The position numbers and the translations under genes were made by a program. A stretch of 64,000 nt of DNA, from assembly GCF_900079725.1 (NCBI RefSeq), contig NZ_LT599032.1, positions 60,948 to 124,947 on the forward strand. Reading direction: 5' to 3'. Positions 17,783-27,032 of the stretch are shown piece after piece; position 1 is the first letter of the stretch, and each line of letters opens with the position of its first letter. The notes under the pieces were generated by a model that was given only the letters and a program-made list of their open reading frames with translations, made no database searches and was not told where the DNA came from. The DNA comes from an uncultured Dysgonomonas sp. GTDB lineage: Bacteria > Bacteroidota > Bacteroidia > Bacteroidales > Dysgonomonadaceae.

Positions 17783-18310
17783 TCAAAACATATCGTCATC
17801 CGGCATATCCGGACGGCCTCCGCCATCATCGGGTCTTTGCACAGGTGGTTGTTGCCTGTTGCCCCTATTGGGCATGCCTTGACCTCTGAACTCTATATTC
17901 TTCTTATTTGCCGAGAATATATTATATTGTTCTTCGGATAGGATAGAGCGATACTTCTTGTCATATTTTTCTTCTTTCTTTTTTATTTTTTCATCTATTT
18001 TGGTCATCTTTCCGAAAAGTTTCTGCCTATCTTTTTCTGCCATTCCCGGATTTTCGGAATCTATTTTCAATTCCTGCTTTTCCTGCATCAACTTCGAAAT
18101 ATCCTTACGTTCACTGGTTATTTCTTTTCCCAGTTTTTCGCGCTGCTCCAGCGTTAAATCAGGTATTTCGGGCATACCCATTATCATAAAACTATCCTGG
18201 TTTTGTCCCTGCTTGTTCATCATAGGCGGACGGCCTCCACCCATTGGTGGCTGGGCTGCCAGACCGGAGCATATAAGGATAAATGTTACTGCCAAAATTG
18301 ACTTTTTCAT
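17783..18310 (-). CDS. Secreted Spy/CpxP-like or DUF4890-like protein
   Basis: 175 residues with a signal peptide (MKKSILAVTFILICSGLAAQ). Then come a Met/Pro/Gly-rich stretch, a central alpha-helical region with an LTLEQREKLGKE motif and many Lys/Glu (coiled coil, about 50-130), and a Pro/Arg/Gly/Asp-rich tail. The LTxEQ-type helices recall Spy/CpxP periplasmic chaperones. It is first in the leftward exporter operon, 24 bp before the TolC-like gene, which suggests a periplasmic sensor or chaperone accompanying the pump. The family call is tentative. Confidence 0.65.
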   Translation of the reverse strand: MKKSILAVTFILICSGLAAQPPMGGGRPPMMNKQGQNQDSFMIMGMPEIPDLTLEQREKLGKEITSERKDISKLMQEKQELKIDSENPGMAEKDRQKLFGKMTKIDEKIKKKEEKYDKKYRSILSEEQYNIFSANKKNIEFRGQGMPNRGNRQQPPVQRPDDGGGRPDMPDDDMF

Positions 18311-18577
18311 ATTTCATATTTTTATTTCTATCTCAAAATTATGAGGAGGAAGGATGGAAAACAACACTAATCGACAGACAGGCTTTTTTTATCGAAGTAT
18401 AGGTATTTTGACATGACAAAAAGAACGTTATCACTGTTAATGCTGTTACAAAACGCTTAACAGGAAAGAGATAATTTCTTTGTTCAACCTTATTTTTTAT
18501 GTAGCGTTTCTGTAACAAAAATACAAGTGCTTTGTATCGTAAAATTCAAAGAAAATATGTACAAGGAAATTAGGAAT

Positions 18578-21412
18578 ATGTTTAAGAAACGTAACTACTT
18601 ATTAAAAGCTTTTTTTGCGGTATTTATATTACTATCAGCAAATACCCTGTCGGCGCAGACAATAATAAAGGGATCTGTAAAAGATGTAAAAACACAGGAA
18701 ACACTTCCCGGTGTTGCCATATCGGTAAAAAACACCACTATAGGGGTCATAACAAATGAAAACGGTGACTACGAACTCAATGTTGCCCCCGGAAAATATA
18801 CCATCGTTACATCTTATTTGTCCTATCAGCCGATGGAGATTACAGATGTAGAAGTTAAGAAAGGTGAGCCTACCATAGTAGATATCCCTATGAAAGAATC
18901 GGAACATGCCTTAGGTGAAGTATATGTGGTTGCGATAGGCCGCATAAACTCGGAAGTATCTCTCCTGAATTCGATAAAGAAATCCAATGCGGTTGTGAGT
19001 GGGGTTTCTGCTCAACAAATATCGAAAAGTCAGGATAGGGATGCATCGGAAGTAATAAAACGAGTACCGGGAATCTCCATCGTGGATGATAAATTTGTAG
19101 TAGCCAGAGGATTATCGCAAAGGTATAATAATGTATGGGTAAACAACAGTACAATACCCAGTTCGGAAGCGGATACCCGTGCTTTTTCATTCGATATCAT
19201 TCCCAGTTCACAAATAGAAAATATAATGATTGTAAAATCACCACAACCGGAACTGCCCGCGGATTTCTCCGGAGGTTTTATCAAAGTGGAGACAAAAGGT
19301 ATTCCCAACGAAAATTCAATCCAAATAAATTATGGTGTCGGTATCAATACCCAGACTCAGTTTAAGGATTTCAAATATAGCAAGGGTAGCGGGACCGATT
19401 TTCTTGGGTTCGACAATGGAATGAGAAGCCTGTCAAGTGCCTTTACTTCGGGCCGAATAGACAATGATAATGCAGAACAGGTGGATAACCTGACAAGAAA
19501 CGGCTTTAACAACGATTGGTCTGTAAAGACTAAGAATCCGTTGCCGGATCAACGTTTAGGCTTCGTTATCAACCGTAAATATACAGGAGAAGATAACAGT
19601 ATGTGGGGACTTATAGCTGCCTTGAACTACAGTAATACCAGTAAAACATATACCGATATGGAAAATTCCAGATATGGCGTATATGATTCTGACAATGACA
19701 AACCGTATTTTACATTTAAATACACTGATAATCAATACAACAGCGATGCTAGGGTAGGAGCTTTGGCCAATCTGATATATATGCCGAATGACAAGCATCG
19801 TTTCGAGTTCAGAAACATTGTGAATCAGGTAGGAAAAAACAGATATACTGACCGTGAAGGCTATCAGAATACAAGTGGATTTTACGGACAGCGTAAAGCC
19901 GAATATATATATAGTAGCCGCTTGGCTTATTCAGGACAACTTGCAGGGAAACATACCCTGACCGATAAAGATAATCTGGATTGGGTGACGGGCTTTTCCT
20001 ATAGTAACAAGAATCAGCCGGACAGACGTATTATCAATTGGGAAGAAAACGGATATCCGGGAGATGCCCATTACAAAGAGTATCAGGTAGACCTGAACGA
20101 TATTACACGGGATTATAATAAACTGAATGAGTATAGTTATACTTTATCGACAAATTATACACATGATTTTTCATTCGATAATGGCTTCAAACCGTCAATA
20201 AAAGCAGGATTGTACGGGGAATACAGAGACAGGAATTACAATACACGATTTTTTAAATATCGCTGGATATCTGAAAATCTGCCGAATGATTTTGGTTACA
20301 GAGATGTTATTTCTGAAATATTAATTCCGGAAAATTATGGTGCCGATAAGCTATTTGCATACGACGATACTGAGAGATACAATGATTATTCGGGTACAAA
20401 TACACAGGCTGCCGGATATATAGGATTCAACATACCATTAAGTAAGTTTAATATTTATACAGGAGCACGTCTGGAACATAACAAGATGTCTCTGAAAAGT
20501 TATACAACTATATCAGGTGACAAATCGAAGACAACAGATTATTCATATACAGATATATTTCCTTCGTTGAATGCCACGTATAATCTCACAGAGAAAAATC
20601 TGGTCAGGGTAGCTTACGGACGATCTACCAATAGACAGGAATTCAGAGAGATATCTTCTTCTTCGTACTACGACTTCGACTTATTCAGCTTCGTATCGGG
20701 TAATCCCGACCTGAAACCAGCTTATATCGACAACTTTGATCTCAGATATGAATTCTACCCTTCCAATTCCGAGATATTCTCCGTAGCCCTATTCTACAAA
20801 CGTTTCAAAGACCCTATCGAATGGACTTACCTTGACGGAGGAGGAACCTATATCTATACTTTCAAGAATGCTGATAAAGCCGATAATTACGGATTGGAAG
20901 TAGATATTAAAAAGAATTTGGACTTTATGGGATTGAAAGACTTCTCCCTGACATTCAATGGATCTTTGATCAAAAGTAAAGTGAAGTTTAACGAAAATTC
21001 AGGAGCCAATTATGACCGTCCGATGCAGGGACAGTCTCCATATCTGATAAATGCAGGTATATTTTATCAGAATGAACCCCTTGGCTTAAATGCAACATTA
21101 CTTTATAATATCATAGGGAAGCGCATTGTAGGTATAGGACGAGTGTCCACTTCTTCGGGCTCCACTATCAATAATGATATACCCGATATGTACGAAATGC
21201 CGCGCAATGTACTTGATCTGACAATAACCAAAAAGTTGGGGAAACATATTGAACTAAACGCGGGAATAAAAGATATACTGGCAACAAAAGCAAAATATGC
21301 CCAATTCCCGAAATTTACTGACAGCGACGGCAATACACATGAAAGGGAACAGATAACAAAGGAATATAAAACAGGACAGAATATTTCATTAACAGCAAGA
21401 TATACATTCTAA
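18578..21412 (+). CDS. TonB-dependent outer-membrane receptor
   Basis: ATG 18578 (MFKKRNYLLKAFFAV) gives a normal signal peptide ending LSAQ; ATG 18557 and a GTG at 18527 are in frame upstream. After it come a CarboxypepD-regulatory-like domain (IIKGSVKDVKTQETLPGVAI), a plug domain (ISKSQDRDASEVIKRVPGI, VARGLSQRYNNVWVN) and a 22-strand-type barrel to the C-terminal LTARYTF. It imports a large ligand using TonB energy. It is not a SusC: no SusD follows, but a beta-helix lipoprotein does, 41 bp downstream. The ligand is unknown. Confidence 0.9.
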   Translation: MFKKRNYLLKAFFAVFILLSANTLSAQTIIKGSVKDVKTQETLPGVAISVKNTTIGVITNENGDYELNVAPGKYTIVTSYLSYQPMEITDVEVKKGEPTIVDIPMKESEHALGEVYVVAIGRINSEVSLLNSIKKSNAVVSGVSAQQISKSQDRDASEVIKRVPGISIVDDKFVVARGLSQRYNNVWVNNSTIPSSEADTRAFSFDIIPSSQIENIMIVKSPQPELPADFSGGFIKVETKGIPNENSIQINYGVGINTQTQFKDFKYSKGSGTDFLGFDNGMRSLSSAFTSGRIDNDNAEQVDNLTRNGFNNDWSVKTKNPLPDQRLGFVINRKYTGEDNSMWGLIAALNYSNTSKTYTDMENSRYGVYDSDNDKPYFTFKYTDNQYNSDARVGALANLIYMPNDKHRFEFRNIVNQVGKNRYTDREGYQNTSGFYGQRKAEYIYSSRLAYSGQLAGKHTLTDKDNLDWVTGFSYSNKNQPDRRIINWEENGYPGDAHYKEYQVDLNDITRDYNKLNEYSYTLSTNYTHDFSFDNGFKPSIKAGLYGEYRDRNYNTRFFKYRWISENLPNDFGYRDVISEILIPENYGADKLFAYDDTERYNDYSGTNTQAAGYIGFNIPLSKFNIYTGARLEHNKMSLKSYTTISGDKSKTTDYSYTDIFPSLNATYNLTEKNLVRVAYGRSTNRQEFREISSSSYYDFDLFSFVSGNPDLKPAYIDNFDLRYEFYPSNSEIFSVALFYKRFKDPIEWTYLDGGGTYIYTFKNADKADNYGLEVDIKKNLDFMGLKDFSLTFNGSLIKSKVKFNENSGANYDRPMQGQSPYLINAGIFYQNEPLGLNATLLYNIIGKRIVGIGRVSTSSGSTINNDIPDMYEMPRNVLDLTITKKLGKHIELNAGIKDILATKAKYAQFPKFTDSDGNTHEREQITKEYKTGQNISLTARYTF

Positions 21413-21453
21413 AAGAGTATAAAATTGTAAAACATTTTTTAATAATACTGATT

Positions 21454-22980
21454 ATGAAAACTTTAAGTTTATTTAAAAGCGCATTTTTTATTGCATGTAT
21501 CGCTGTATTTTCAGCGTGCTCCGATAGTAACGATGATACAGGCGGAGGTAACGATGGTGGCGAAACAGAACAAATTCTATTCAATAATGGAACTGAAATT
21601 GGTAATGGGGAACGGGAGTTTTATGTGAAAGAAAGCCATACAATCAAAAAAGGAACTTATGTACTCAAAGGTTGGGTATATATCGAAGATGGTGCTACTC
21701 TGACAATAGAACCGGGAACAATCATAAAAGGAGATAAAACTACCAAGGCTACCTTGATAGCAAGAAGAGGAGGTAAACTGATAGCTAAAGGAACTGCTTC
21801 CGAGCCTATTATATTTACATCAAATCAGGCAAAAGGAAGCCGTAAACCGGGTGACTGGGGTGGTATAATTCTTTCCGGACGGGCACACAACAACAATGAC
21901 ATTGTAGTTGGTATGCCAATAGAAGGAGGTCCTATTGCACCTCATGGTGGTACCAATGATGATGATAACTCCGGGGTATTAAGTTATGTAAGAGTTGAAT
22001 TTGCCGGAATTCCGTTTGAAACCGATCAGGAAATCAATGGTGTGACTTTTGGTTCAGTAGGTAGAGGAACACAAGTAGACCACGTGCAGGTTTCATACAG
22101 TGGCGACGACTCTTTCGAGTGGTTTGGTGGTACTGTAAATGCAAAATATCTAGTAGCATATCACGGATGGGACGATGATTTTGATACAGATTATGGTTAT
22201 TCAGGTAAACTACAATTCCTCTTGGGTATAAGAAGCCCATACATAGCAGACCAATCATTATCTAATGGTTTCGAATCGGATAATAATGCAAATGGTACAA
22301 CTGACGAACCTTATACTAAAGCAGTATTCAGCAATGTTACATTGATAGGCCCAATGGGACAAGCTACAGACTTCGCTAATACAACTCAGTATATAACAGG
22401 AGAAGGTTTGACTTCACCTGATGGAGGACGATTAGGCGTGTTTCAGGCTGCTATACAGATTCGCCGCAATTCACGTCTGAATCTATTCAACTCGATAGCC
22501 ACAGGATATCCTGTAGGTCTATTGCTTGACAATCAGAAAGGTACTACACAGAAATGGGCTACTGATGGCATTATCAAGATACAAAATAATGTGTTTGCGG
22601 GTATGGGTGTTCTAGGTTCTGATATCAACAAACAGTCTCCTGCATGGACAGACCAGCTATCCACAAACGGAACAGCTGTAACTGATCCTACGAAAGCTTC
22701 ATTCTCCAGCACTTTCTTTAACCTGACAGCTAATAACAATACAGCTCTGACAAGTATATCAGATCTCAAATTGAAACAGCCTAACAGCAAAGAAGCTAAT
22801 CCTAATTATGGACCTGTTTCAGGAAGTCCTGTTCTCGGCTTAGGTGCATTTACCGATGCTTTGCTAAACGATTCGTTCTTCACCAAAGTAAATTATTCGG
22901 GAGCCTTTGCCAGTGACTCTGATAGTGACAACTGGATGAAAGGATGGACAAATTTTGATCCTCAGAACACTACTTATTAA
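21454..22980 (+). CDS. Surface lipoprotein with right-handed beta-helix-like repeats
   Basis: 508 residues. The signal peptide ends in a lipobox (AVFSACSDS; Cys at about residue 22) followed by a Gly/Asp/Asn-rich linker, so it is an outer-membrane lipoprotein, probably surface exposed. The body carries repeated parallel-beta patterns (GWVYIEDGATLTIEPGTIIK, LIAKGTASEPIIFTS, GDWGGIILSG) like those of pectate-lyase-like helices. It lies directly after the TonB-dependent receptor, a pairing common in Bacteroidota, and likely delivers ligand to that receptor. No catalytic residues are assigned. A terminator follows. Confidence 0.8.
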   Translation: MKTLSLFKSAFFIACIAVFSACSDSNDDTGGGNDGGETEQILFNNGTEIGNGEREFYVKESHTIKKGTYVLKGWVYIEDGATLTIEPGTIIKGDKTTKATLIARRGGKLIAKGTASEPIIFTSNQAKGSRKPGDWGGIILSGRAHNNNDIVVGMPIEGGPIAPHGGTNDDDNSGVLSYVRVEFAGIPFETDQEINGVTFGSVGRGTQVDHVQVSYSGDDSFEWFGGTVNAKYLVAYHGWDDDFDTDYGYSGKLQFLLGIRSPYIADQSLSNGFESDNNANGTTDEPYTKAVFSNVTLIGPMGQATDFANTTQYITGEGLTSPDGGRLGVFQAAIQIRRNSRLNLFNSIATGYPVGLLLDNQKGTTQKWATDGIIKIQNNVFAGMGVLGSDINKQSPAWTDQLSTNGTAVTDPTKASFSSTFFNLTANNNTALTSISDLKLKQPNSKEANPNYGPVSGSPVLGLGAFTDALLNDSFFTKVNYSGAFASDSDSDNWMKGWTNFDPQNTTY

Positions 22981-23000
22981 TATTATTTCAATTTTTCATA

Positions 23001-23031
23001 AAAGGGACGGTTTATTCAAATCGTCCTTTTT
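23001..23031 (+). terminator. Intrinsic terminator of the receptor/lipoprotein operon
   Basis: A stem of AAGGGACGGTTT paired with AAATCGTCCTTT (two G-T pairs) ends in a five-T run about 20 bp after the lipoprotein stop. Confidence 0.75.
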
Positions 23032-23079
23032 GTCTAAAATATTGAATGGGACAGACTCCATTCCTAATAAAAGAAAGAG

Positions 23080-23115
23080 AGAAGCTGAGTATATTTTATA
23101 TCCGCTTCTTTTTTT
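23080..23115 (+). terminator. Second hairpin with long T run
   Basis: AGAAGC (23080-23085) pairs with GCTTCT (23104-23109), the loop has a further TATA/TATA pairing, and a long T run follows. It may be a back-up terminator. Bases 22981-23223 hold no gene. Confidence 0.55.
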
Positions 23116-23223
23116 GCATTATATTTGTGACTTATATATTTACTATAACAAACAAAAGTCTACAGAAAATTCATTACTAAAAATAGACTTGCAACTCGTA
23201 ACCAATAACTGTAATTGCTTTCT

Positions 23224-26181
23224 ATGAAACGAATACCAGATATCAAAGATTTCCGTATCAAAGACACTTCGTTCGCTAACCTGATGAATAAGCGAATCTA
23301 TAATGTTTTGCTGATAGCAACCAAATATGATTCATTTATCCTCGAAGACGACGGACGTATCGATGAACAGATTTTCAATGAATATACATCCCTTAACCTG
23401 AACTATCCGCCCCGTTTTACACAGGTAGTTACTGAAGAAGAAGCTCTGACCGAACTTAGTGAGAATCATTACGAACTCATAATACAGATGCCGAATATGG
23501 ATGAAACGGATATGTTTTCCACGGCAAAACATATAAAGGAACATTTCAATGATATTCCATTCGTCGTCCTTACTCCGTTTTCGAGAGAAGTAACGAAAAG
23601 ATTATCACAGGAAGACCTGTCGGGTGTAGATTATGTTTTTAGCTGGCTTGGCAATCCCGATTTACTATTAGCAATCATAAAGCTGATAGAAGATGCTATG
23701 AATGCCGAACATGACACCGAGAGCGTAGGTGTACAGATCATTCTTCTTATCGAAGACTCGGTGCGGTTTTACTCATCGGCCCTGCCAACCTTGTTCAAGA
23801 TAGTTATGGAAGAGTCGAAAGAGTTTTCGAAAGAAGCCCTGAACGAACACCAGCAGATGTTGCGTATGCGCGGCCGCCCCAAAATCATGCTTGCCCGTAC
23901 CTACGAAGAAGCTGTCGGGATATATACCGAATATAAAGATAATATACTGGGTATAGTAACCGATATGAGTTATATGCATGGAGGAACGAAAGACAAACTG
24001 GCTGGCTATAATTTTGCCAAATGGGTAAAGGAAAAGGATCGTTTCAAGCCGATTGTATTCACTTCTTCCGAAATAACGAACAAAGTATATGCAGACGAAT
24101 TGGAGTGCAGTTTTATCGATAAAAATTCGAAGAGTTTTCCTCGCGATTTAAGAAAACAGGTTGTAAATAATTTCGGTTTCGGCGACTTTGTTATTATCAA
24201 TCCCGATACTCAGGAAGAGATATTCCGTATTCGCAACTTAAAAGATTTACAGAAAAATATATTTAATATACCAACCGACTCGCTGGTATATCATATGTCT
24301 CACAACCATTTCTCCCGTTTTTTCTATTCCCGTGCGCTGTTCCCGCTGGCAGAAGGGTTGAAAAAAATAGACATTTCGGACTTCGACAATGTGGAAGACG
24401 CCCGTCAGATCATTTATGATATGATAATAAAATACCGGCGTATCAAGAATTCGGGAATTGTAGCCGTTTTCGATAAAGACAGGTTCGACGAATTCTCTAA
24501 TTTTGTGCGAATGGGAGATGGATCCATAGGCGGAAAGGGACGTAGCATCGCTTTTATGGACAATATTGTTAAAGAACATGCCGAACTAAACAATGATGAA
24601 AATATTGTAGTAAGGATCCCACGTACAGTAGTTATGTCCACCGATCTCTTTGATGAGTTCATGGAAATAAACGACCTGTACCCCATCGCTTTATCCGACA
24701 GGCCCGATGAGGAAATCCTCCGCTATTTTCTCAAAGCCGGATTACCCGACCGCCTGATTGAAGACTTTATGGCTTTTCTGGATGTAGTAAAAGCACCCGT
24801 AGCCGTACGTTCATCAAGCTTATTGGAAGATTCACATTACCAACCGTTTGCCGGTGTGTATTCCACCTATATGATACCATTGCTACCCGACAAATATGAA
24901 ATGTTGGGGCTTTTAGGAAAAGCGATCAAAGCCGTTTACGCATCTGTATTTTATAGAGATAGCAAGACATATATGGTGGCAACACAAAACCTGATTGATC
25001 AGGAAAAAATGGCTATTGTATTACAGGAAGCTGTAGGAAGCCGTTATGGAGATCATTTCTACCCTACATTATCGGGAGTTGCGCGTTCTCTCAATTTCTA
25101 TCCTGTAGGCAATGAGAAACCGGAAGAAGGTATTGCAAATATTGTACTGGGACTGGGGAAATATATTGTCGAAGGCGGAGCCAGCCTGCGCTTTTCGCCT
25201 GCTCATCCGCATAATATAGTACAATTAAGTTCTGTTGATTTTGCATTAAGGGATACACAACGCTTCTTCTATGCGCTGGATATGAAAGACACAGATAAGG
25301 AATTTTCTACAAATGACGGATTTAACCTATTGAAACTGAATCTGAAAGATGCAGAAAAAGACGGCTCTATAAAATATATATCATCTACCTACGATCCGGT
25401 GGACCAGGTGATTTATGACGGTTACTATGAAGGAGGGCGAAAAATCTTATCGTTTGTAAATATATTGCAACACAATGTTTTCCCTTTGGCCGAAATATTG
25501 AAACAAACACTCAGGATAGGGCAGGAAGAAATGGGACGGGCAGTGGAAATAGAGTTTGCAGCCGACCTGAAAGACAAAGGAGAAGGTACTTTCTATCTTT
25601 TGCAGATACGCCCTATTGTACAAAACCGAGAATTGCAAAGTGAAGACCTGTCGCAGATAAAATCGGAACAAGAAATATTGCATTCTACAAGTGCACTCGG
25701 ACATGGGGTAACCAGTGATGTGTATGATATAGTCTATGTGAAGACCAAGAGTTTCAGTGCAGCAAATAATCAATCGATTGTTGCAGAGATAGATGGCGTA
25801 AATAGAGAATTTCTGGATAACGATAAGAATTATATACTTGTAGGTCCGGGAAGATGGGGGAGTAGCGATCCCTGGTTGGGAATACCGGTACGCTGGCCAC
25901 AGATAAGTAATGCGCGGGTACTGGTAGAAATTGCGTTGGATAACTATAAGATAGAGCCAAGTCAGGGCACGCACTTCTTTCAAAACCTGACTTCCTTTGG
26001 AGTCGGCTATTTCTCTATCAATCCGTTTTTACAAAACGACGGATTATTCGATGAAGAATACCTGGACAGTCAGCCGGCTATTTATGAAACAGAATATCTG
26101 CGTCATGTCCGTTTCCCGAATCCGGTTATAATAAAAATAAATGGAAAGAAAAAGATTGGAGTTGTGTTGAAACCTGAATAA
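23224..26181 (+). CDS. PEP/pyruvate-binding-domain protein with receiver-like N-terminal part
   Basis: 985 residues from ATG 23224. About 175-330 resembles a response-regulator receiver with an insertion: ILLIEDSVRFY, GIVTDMSYMHGG (candidate phospho-acceptor Asp), PIVFTSSE and FIDKNS. From ~430 to ~800 is a PPDK_N-type ATP-grasp domain (GGKGRSIAFMDNI, APVAVRSSSLLEDSHYQPFAGVY cut here, LLQIRPIV). The swivelling phosphohistidine domain and PEP-binding barrel of true PEP synthase are not seen. The last ~180 residues (LVGPGRWGSSDPWLGIPV) are a conserved but unassigned segment. It may be a dikinase-derived regulator rather than a metabolic enzyme. Confidence 0.8.
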   Translation: MKRIPDIKDFRIKDTSFANLMNKRIYNVLLIATKYDSFILEDDGRIDEQIFNEYTSLNLNYPPRFTQVVTEEEALTELSENHYELIIQMPNMDETDMFSTAKHIKEHFNDIPFVVLTPFSREVTKRLSQEDLSGVDYVFSWLGNPDLLLAIIKLIEDAMNAEHDTESVGVQIILLIEDSVRFYSSALPTLFKIVMEESKEFSKEALNEHQQMLRMRGRPKIMLARTYEEAVGIYTEYKDNILGIVTDMSYMHGGTKDKLAGYNFAKWVKEKDRFKPIVFTSSEITNKVYADELECSFIDKNSKSFPRDLRKQVVNNFGFGDFVIINPDTQEEIFRIRNLKDLQKNIFNIPTDSLVYHMSHNHFSRFFYSRALFPLAEGLKKIDISDFDNVEDARQIIYDMIIKYRRIKNSGIVAVFDKDRFDEFSNFVRMGDGSIGGKGRSIAFMDNIVKEHAELNNDENIVVRIPRTVVMSTDLFDEFMEINDLYPIALSDRPDEEILRYFLKAGLPDRLIEDFMAFLDVVKAPVAVRSSSLLEDSHYQPFAGVYSTYMIPLLPDKYEMLGLLGKAIKAVYASVFYRDSKTYMVATQNLIDQEKMAIVLQEAVGSRYGDHFYPTLSGVARSLNFYPVGNEKPEEGIANIVLGLGKYIVEGGASLRFSPAHPHNIVQLSSVDFALRDTQRFFYALDMKDTDKEFSTNDGFNLLKLNLKDAEKDGSIKYISSTYDPVDQVIYDGYYEGGRKILSFVNILQHNVFPLAEILKQTLRIGQEEMGRAVEIEFAADLKDKGEGTFYLLQIRPIVQNRELQSEDLSQIKSEQEILHSTSALGHGVTSDVYDIVYVKTKSFSAANNQSIVAEIDGVNREFLDNDKNYILVGPGRWGSSDPWLGIPVRWPQISNARVLVEIALDNYKIEPSQGTHFFQNLTSFGVGYFSINPFLQNDGLFDEEYLDSQPAIYETEYLRHVRFPNPVIIKINGKKKIGVVLKPE

Positions 26182-26199
26182 TAAAGTAATTATTATCTT

Positions 26200-26601
26200 A
26201 TGAAAAAAGCGGTATTTATATTCCTATTGTGCATCTTAGCCGTGATGGTTAATGCTCAGCATACCGGAAAGGCAACATTCTATGGGACGAAATTCAATAA
26301 CAGAAAAACTGCCAGCGGAGAGATATACAGAAAAGACAGTATGGTATGTGCCCATAAGACATATCCTTTTGGGACACTACTAAAAGTGAAAAACCTGCAT
26401 AATGATAAGGAAGTTGTTGTACGGGTAATAGACAGAGGCCCCTTTAGAAAGAGATATATCATAGATTTGTCTTATGCAGCCGCCAAAAAGATAGATATGC
26501 TAAGCCGTGGTGTTGCCGATGTCATAGTATCAGAACATAAATATAATTTGCCCGTGCCCTTTACAATTTATATGTTTGATACGCTAAAACTTCCAAAATA
26601 A
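26200..26601 (+). CDS. rlpA: RlpA-family septal-ring lytic transglycosylase-like protein
   Basis: 133 residues: a signal peptide ending VNAQ, then a single double-psi beta-barrel domain with the RlpA signatures GKATFYGTKFNNRKTASGE, FGTLLKVKNL and VVRVIDRGPF (the catalytic-type Asp), and IIDLSYAAA. RlpA enzymes cleave glycan strands lacking stem peptides near the division septum. No SPOR domain is present, which is common for short Bacteroidota forms. It lies 18 bp after the PEP-binding gene and may be read through from it. Confidence 0.9.
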   Translation: MKKAVFIFLLCILAVMVNAQHTGKATFYGTKFNNRKTASGEIYRKDSMVCAHKTYPFGTLLKVKNLHNDKEVVVRVIDRGPFRKRYIIDLSYAAAKKIDMLSRGVADVIVSEHKYNLPVPFTIYMFDTLKLPK

Positions 26602-26796
26602 GAAGGGCAACTGAATTTTTCATTTTAATATTGAAATTAACAGATAAATTGTTGTGAATATAAGAATCAAACCAGCATTTACGTATAATCCTAAACAATA
26701 GGCAAATACAGGATTTGATAATGATCAGGGATCTTTCAAAATCTATACTATCATTCGAAAGAGCCTTAGTTTCGGGCTGAAAAAAAATATAAAAAC

Positions 26797-26826
26797 TTGT
26801 CTGTTGAATAAATTGTTATATCTTTG
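26797..26826 (+). promoter_or_regulatory. Promoter of tRNA-Cys
   Basis: TTG (26797-26799) and TATCTTTG (26819-26826) are spaced 19 bp apart, a close match to the Bacteroidota TTTG-N19-TAnnTTTG consensus. The tRNA begins 18 bp further on. Confidence 0.75.
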
Positions 26827-26844
26827 CATTCGCTAACCAAAAAT

Positions 26845-26915
26845 GGTTCCTTGGCCGAGTGGTTAGGCACCGGTCTGCAAAACCGTTGACGGCGGTTCGA
26901 ATCCGCCAGGAACCT
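26845..26915 (+). tRNA. tRNA-Cys (anticodon GCA)
   Basis: The acceptor stem GGTTCCT pairs with AGGAACC. A D arm, the anticodon loop CTGCAAA (anticodon GCA) and the T-loop TTCGAAT are present, with discriminator T. The CCA is not encoded. It stands alone between rlpA and an island of hypothetical genes. Confidence 0.95.
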
Positions 26916-26921
26916 CAATAA

Positions 26922-26970
26922 AAGCTCCGAAACGACTGATAATAAACGGTTTCGGAGCTTCTTTATTTTT
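26922..26970 (+). terminator. Terminator of tRNA-Cys
   Basis: A 12-bp perfect stem (AAGCTCCGAAAC / GTTTCGGAGCTT) with a 15-nt loop is followed by CTTTATTTTT, 7 bp after the tRNA. Confidence 0.85.
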
Positions 26971-27032
26971 AGGGGGCGCAAATAGGGGCGGCAAGTGCTT
27001 ATTTTATAAGTGGCATATATACTGACGTTTGT

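Noticed and set aside
25447-25983. Minus-strand open frame of 178 codons inside the PEP-binding gene
   Set aside because: Shadow of a conserved coding region; composition is Tyr/Ile/Arg-rich as typical for antisense frames.
23224-26181. Simple annotation as phosphoenolpyruvate synthase
   Set aside because: Only the ATP-grasp half is visible; the phosphohistidine and PEP-barrel domains needed for the reaction are not seen.
26971-27032. GGGGGCGC/GGGGCGGC stretch after tRNA-Cys as an attachment site
   Set aside because: It does not duplicate the tRNA 3' end and no matching copy was found at the far side of the 27-30.7 kb island.
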